Below are positions 30,671 through 33,081 of a DNA stretch of 33,081 nucleotides, in pieces (position 1 is the stretch's first letter; each line of letters starts with the position of its first letter). This stretch comes from Thermoleophilia bacterium (GTDB lineage Bacteria > Actinomycetota > Thermoleophilia > Gaiellales > SKUG01). Position numbers and translations under genes: made by a program. The stretch is taken from positions 1 to 33,081 of the forward strand of contig JAOPYV010000056.1 in NCBI GenBank assembly GCA_025964435.1, given 5' to 3'. The notes beneath the pieces were generated by a model. That model was not told the origin of the DNA, searched no databases, and saw nothing but the letters and a program-made list of their open reading frames with translations.

Positions 30671-31681
30671 TCAACAGACGGTATTGCCGAACGGCTGCGG
30701 CATTTCGGTCATGCCCTCGTCGAGCGCGATGCGGCCCGACATGAGCGCGATGCCGTCGAGGATGTCGCGCTCGCTCGTCACGATCTCGGCGATCTCGAAG
30801 TGCGCGAAGACCTCCGCCAGCACCAGCAGGCCGCCGAGGATGACCGGTGCACGCGCCGCCTCGAGCCCGTTGATCTGAGCGCGCTCCTCGACGTCGACCG
30901 AGGCGAAGCGCGCGATCGTCGACTCGAGGTGGGCGGCGGTGAACGTGAATCCGTGCACGCGTGCGGGGTCGTAGGCCGGCAGGTCGAGCAGGACGGCGCT
31001 GACGGTGGTGGCGGTCCCCGCAACGGCGATCGATAGGTCGGGCGTCGCCGGATCCGGGAAGCGCGCATGCAGCTCCTCGCGAACCTGCGCGCGCGCTGCG
31101 GCCAGCTCCGAGGCGATCGGTGGATCGTTCGCGGTCAGGAACCGCTCGGTGACGCGCACGCTGCCGAGCTGGAAGGAGTGGCGGTCGTGGATCGTGCCGC
31201 CGTCGGTCAGCAGCACCTCGGTGCTGCCTCCGCCGATGTCGACCAGTAGGCCGGTGCCGCGCGCCGAGCGAGCGGCCATCGCCGGGTCGCTCGAGACGCC
31301 GGCCCAGGTCGCCTCGGCCTCCTCGGTGCCGGCCAGGAGCGTGGCGCGGAAGCCGAACCCGTGCTCGACCTCGCCCAGGAACGCCTCGCCGTTGTCGGCA
31401 TCGCGCACGGCGCTCGTCGCCGTCGCCAGCACGAAGACGGCCTCGTGCTCGGTGGCGAGCTGCCGGTACTCGATGAGCGCGTTGCGCACCCGCGTGATCG
31501 GCAGCGGCAGCAGGATGCCGCGCGCGTCGACGCCTTCGGCCAGTCGCGTGATCGTCGAGCGGCGCAGCACGACCTCGTGCGCGAGGTTGCCGGCGTCGTC
31601 GCGCGTCACGTCCGCGACGATGAGTCGCGTCGTGTTCGAGCCCATGTCGACGGCGGCGATGCGAACGCGTCCCTCAGCCAT
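30671..31681 (-). CDS. ppx: Ppx/GppA-family exopolyphosphatase
   Basis: A 336-residue single Ppx/GppA phosphatase of the sugar-kinase/actin fold, acting on polyphosphate or pppGpp in the cytoplasm. Motifs are AAVDMGSNTTRLIVADV near 8 (phosphate 1), ATATSAVRDADNG near 103, GTEEAEATW near 131 with the catalytic Glu, LLVDIGGGSTEVLL near 159 (phosphate 2) and SVRVTERFL near 187. It lacks the long C-terminal HD-like domains of E. coli Ppx, as usual in actinobacteria. ATG 31681 is chosen because the family starts there (MAEGRVRIAAVD). It overlaps the upstream gene by 8 bases. The polyphosphate versus pppGpp choice cannot be settled. Confidence 0.9.
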   Translation of the reverse strand: MAEGRVRIAAVDMGSNTTRLIVADVTRDDAGNLAHEVVLRRSTITRLAEGVDARGILLPLPITRVRNALIEYRQLATEHEAVFVLATATSAVRDADNGEAFLGEVEHGFGFRATLLAGTEEAEATWAGVSSDPAMAARSARGTGLLVDIGGGSTEVLLTDGGTIHDRHSFQLGSVRVTERFLTANDPPIASELAAARAQVREELHARFPDPATPDLSIAVAGTATTVSAVLLDLPAYDPARVHGFTFTAAHLESTIARFASVDVEERAQINGLEAARAPVILGGLLVLAEVFAHFEIAEIVTSERDILDGIALMSGRIALDEGMTEMPQPFGNTVC

Positions 31682-32033
31682 CGTCGCGCGCCTTGGTCGG
31701 CAGCAGCAGGTCGATGAATTCGCGCTGCAGCGCCTCACGCGCATCGGGAATGCGCGCCAGCATGCTGCGCAGGTGGCGCGTGTCGGCGCTCAGCTCCGCG
31801 AGCACCGAGCTGAGCTCCTCGCCCCGATCGGCCAGCTGTCCGGCGCGGTCACCCGTGGCATGGATCGTCGCGTCGAGCTTCGCCTGGTGCGCGTCGAGCA
31901 GCGCGCCCGCGGCGTCGTACGTCAGCTGCACATCGCGCCAGGCGCGTACGGCGCCATACGTGGTCCACGCGCCAGCCGCGACGGCGATGACGCCGAGCAC
32001 GATCGCGATCCACATGGTGACGACCGGGTCCAT
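31674..32033 (-). CDS. Small membrane-anchored coiled-coil protein
   Basis: A 119-residue protein with one N-terminal helix in the membrane (about 5-26, VTMWIAIVLGVIAVAAGAWTT) and a long charged helix after it (about 30-110) rich in Ala, Asp, Glu, Leu and Arg, likely a coiled coil. The topology suggests the helix faces the cytoplasm or the outside as a scaffold. ATG 32033 is taken because the hydrophobic segment begins there; no Shine-Dalgarno sequence precedes it, but the malQ stop is two bases upstream, so re-initiation is plausible. It overlaps ppx by 8 bases. No family recognised. Confidence 0.65.
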   Translation of the reverse strand: MDPVVTMWIAIVLGVIAVAAGAWTTYGAVRAWRDVQLTYDAAGALLDAHQAKLDATIHATGDRAGQLADRGEELSSVLAELSADTRHLRSMLARIPDAREALQREFIDLLLPTKARDDG

Positions 32034-32035
32034 CG

Positions 32036-33081
32036 CTAGCTGGCCCGACCACGCCCGCTGCGAACGGCCGCTGCTGCGAGCTCCGCGGCGAGCTCGTCGC
32101 TGAATGCCTCGACCGGAGCGATCCAGCGCCAGTTGCCGTGCGCCGTGCCGGGGACGTTCATGCGGGCTTCGCTCCCCATGCCGAGCCAATCCTGGAGCGG
32201 GAAGATCGCGTAGCGCGAGCGCGAGCGCAGCACCGTCTCGATCGACGCCCGCGGCAGGTCATCGATGTCCTGCGCGCCGGTGAACCGGAGCGCGAAGGCA
32301 AGCCGTGAGTCGGTCGGATCCGCAGCCGCTGCGGCCGCCGCACGGTTGGCCCAGCCGCGGATCGTGTCGAAGTCGTGCGTGTCGGTGTAGGCGGCCTCGT
32401 TGCCCGTCCACGCCGTCGGCAGGTGGGCGCTCGCGCCGCCCTCGTCGAAGCCCTGTACGAGCACACGCATCTGCGGCAAGCCGGTCGCCGCGCGCAGCTC
32501 CTGGAGCGGCACCGTGTCCATGCCGAGATCCTCGACGACGAATTCCAGCTCGCCGAGCGCATCGCGTACCGCGTCGAAGAACGCCATGCCGGGGCCTGGC
32601 TCCCACTGGCCCTGCTCGCCGAAGCCGGCACGTGCGGGAACGCTCCACCAGTCGGCGAAGGCGCGGAAGTGGTCGATCCGCAGCACGTCGGCGTAGCGGA
32701 ACTCGTGACGGATGCGTCGCAGCCACCACTCGTAGCCGTTCTCCGCCTTGACCGCCCAGTTGTAGGCGGGCATCGGCCAGACCTGGCCACCCGGATCCAT
32801 CGCGTCCGGCGGCGCGCCGGTCAGCACCTTCGGGCGAGCCTCCTCATCGAGCAGGAAGAGCTCGGAGTGCGCCCAGACGTCGGCGCTGTCCTCGCCGACG
32901 TAGATCGGCGCGTCGTTCATGATCCAGACATCGTGCGCGGTCGCGAAGGCGTGAAGCGCGCGCAGCTGCTCGTCGAAGAGGAACTGCACGGCGGCTTCCT
33001 CGTGCTCGTGCGTCGCACCCAGGTCGAGCGTGCGTGCGCGGTGCGCGCCGAGTCGCCGAATGCGATCCTCGATCGGCCACT
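32036..33081 (-). CDS. malQ: 4-alpha-glucanotransferase, C-terminal part (5' end outside window)
   Basis: A GH77 enzyme (amylomaltase) that moves alpha-1,4-glucan segments between glycogen or maltodextrin chains. The frame is open to the right edge (WPIEDRIRRLG...), giving 347 residues of a protein usually of about 500. Seen motifs are PIYVGEDSADVWAH, GAPPDAMDPGGQ, VLRIDHFRAF with the Asp nucleophile, VVEDLGMDTVPLQEL with the acid/base Glu, and YTDTHDFDTIRGW with the third Asp. Several positions differ from the common consensus: NDAPIYV for GDLPIYV, VWPMPAYNW for WGNPLYxW and THDFD for THDND, so it belongs to a divergent branch. It starts the minus-strand run that includes ppx. Confidence 0.9.
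   Translation of the reverse strand, partial: WPIEDRIRRLGAHRARTLDLGATHEHEEAAVQFLFDEQLRALHAFATAHDVWIMNDAPIYVGEDSADVWAHSELFLLDEEARPKVLTGAPPDAMDPGGQVWPMPAYNWAVKAENGYEWWLRRIRHEFRYADVLRIDHFRAFADWWSVPARAGFGEQGQWEPGPGMAFFDAVRDALGELEFVVEDLGMDTVPLQELRAATGLPQMRVLVQGFDEGGASAHLPTAWTGNEAAYTDTHDFDTIRGWANRAAAAAAADPTDSRLAFALRFTGAQDIDDLPRASIETVLRSRSRYAIFPLQDWLGMGSEARMNVPGTAHGNWRWIAPVEAFSDELAAELAAAAVRSGRGRAS

Overview
The window is very GC-rich and densely coding, with strong G/C bias at third codon positions, many GTG starts and many 4-base ATGA/GTGA overlaps between genes. This suggests a high-GC actinobacterium. Secreted proteins with a C-terminal Cys-x3-Cys Ig-like tail, together with the DtxR-type iron box and the OleC-like enzyme, point loosely to Thermoleophilia/Solirubrobacterales. 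That placement is an inference and no rRNA is present to settle it. No tRNA, rRNA, CRISPR array, insertion sequence or phage gene was seen.

Layout. (1) 1-2610, plus strand: the end of a PQQ-type sugar dehydrogenase, a YfcE-like phosphodiesterase, then a lipoprotein and a secreted protein of unknown function. (2) 2627-7545, minus: recD2, lysA and a zinc-type CDF transporter in one run. (3) 7716-9380, plus: a heme catalase, divergent from recD2. (4) 9408-13042, minus: an EfeO-like protein and an FTR1 iron permease behind a likely iron box. (5) 13159-15785, minus: a membrane protein coupled to an OleC-like adenylating enzyme with altered catalytic motifs. (6) 15955-23371, plus: a tightly packed polysaccharide operon of six genes: PIG-V-like membrane glycosyltransferase, BY-kinase/chain-length regulator, two GT4 enzymes, a glucuronyl C5-epimerase family protein and a third GT4. 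(7) 23614-28409, plus: a secreted beta-propeller-like protein, an AsnB-type amidotransferase, a YhaM-like HD nuclease and a small membrane protein. (8) 28509-33081, minus: malQ (partial), a small membrane coiled-coil protein, Ppx/GppA phosphatase, an Ala/Pro-rich protein, a probable structured RNA with an intrinsic terminator, and a DUF4394 secreted protein.

How the parts may work together. Region 6 probably builds and exports an extracellular or cell-bound polysaccharide containing uronic acid. The C5-epimerase would convert glucuronate to iduronate in the chain or a lipid-linked precursor, and the nearby AsnB-like enzyme could either make asparagine or amidate a uronate. Region 4 takes up iron under iron control, and the neighbouring catalase would limit the peroxide risk that iron brings. 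Ppx and MalQ suggest a polyphosphate/glycogen storage block at the right edge.

The most unusual signals are the bacterial glucuronyl C5-epimerase in the polysaccharide operon, the chain of hairpins ending in a perfect terminator at 29848-30076, the OleC-like enzyme lacking both standard lysines, and the BY-kinase whose expected tyrosine cluster is replaced by a Pro/Gln tail.
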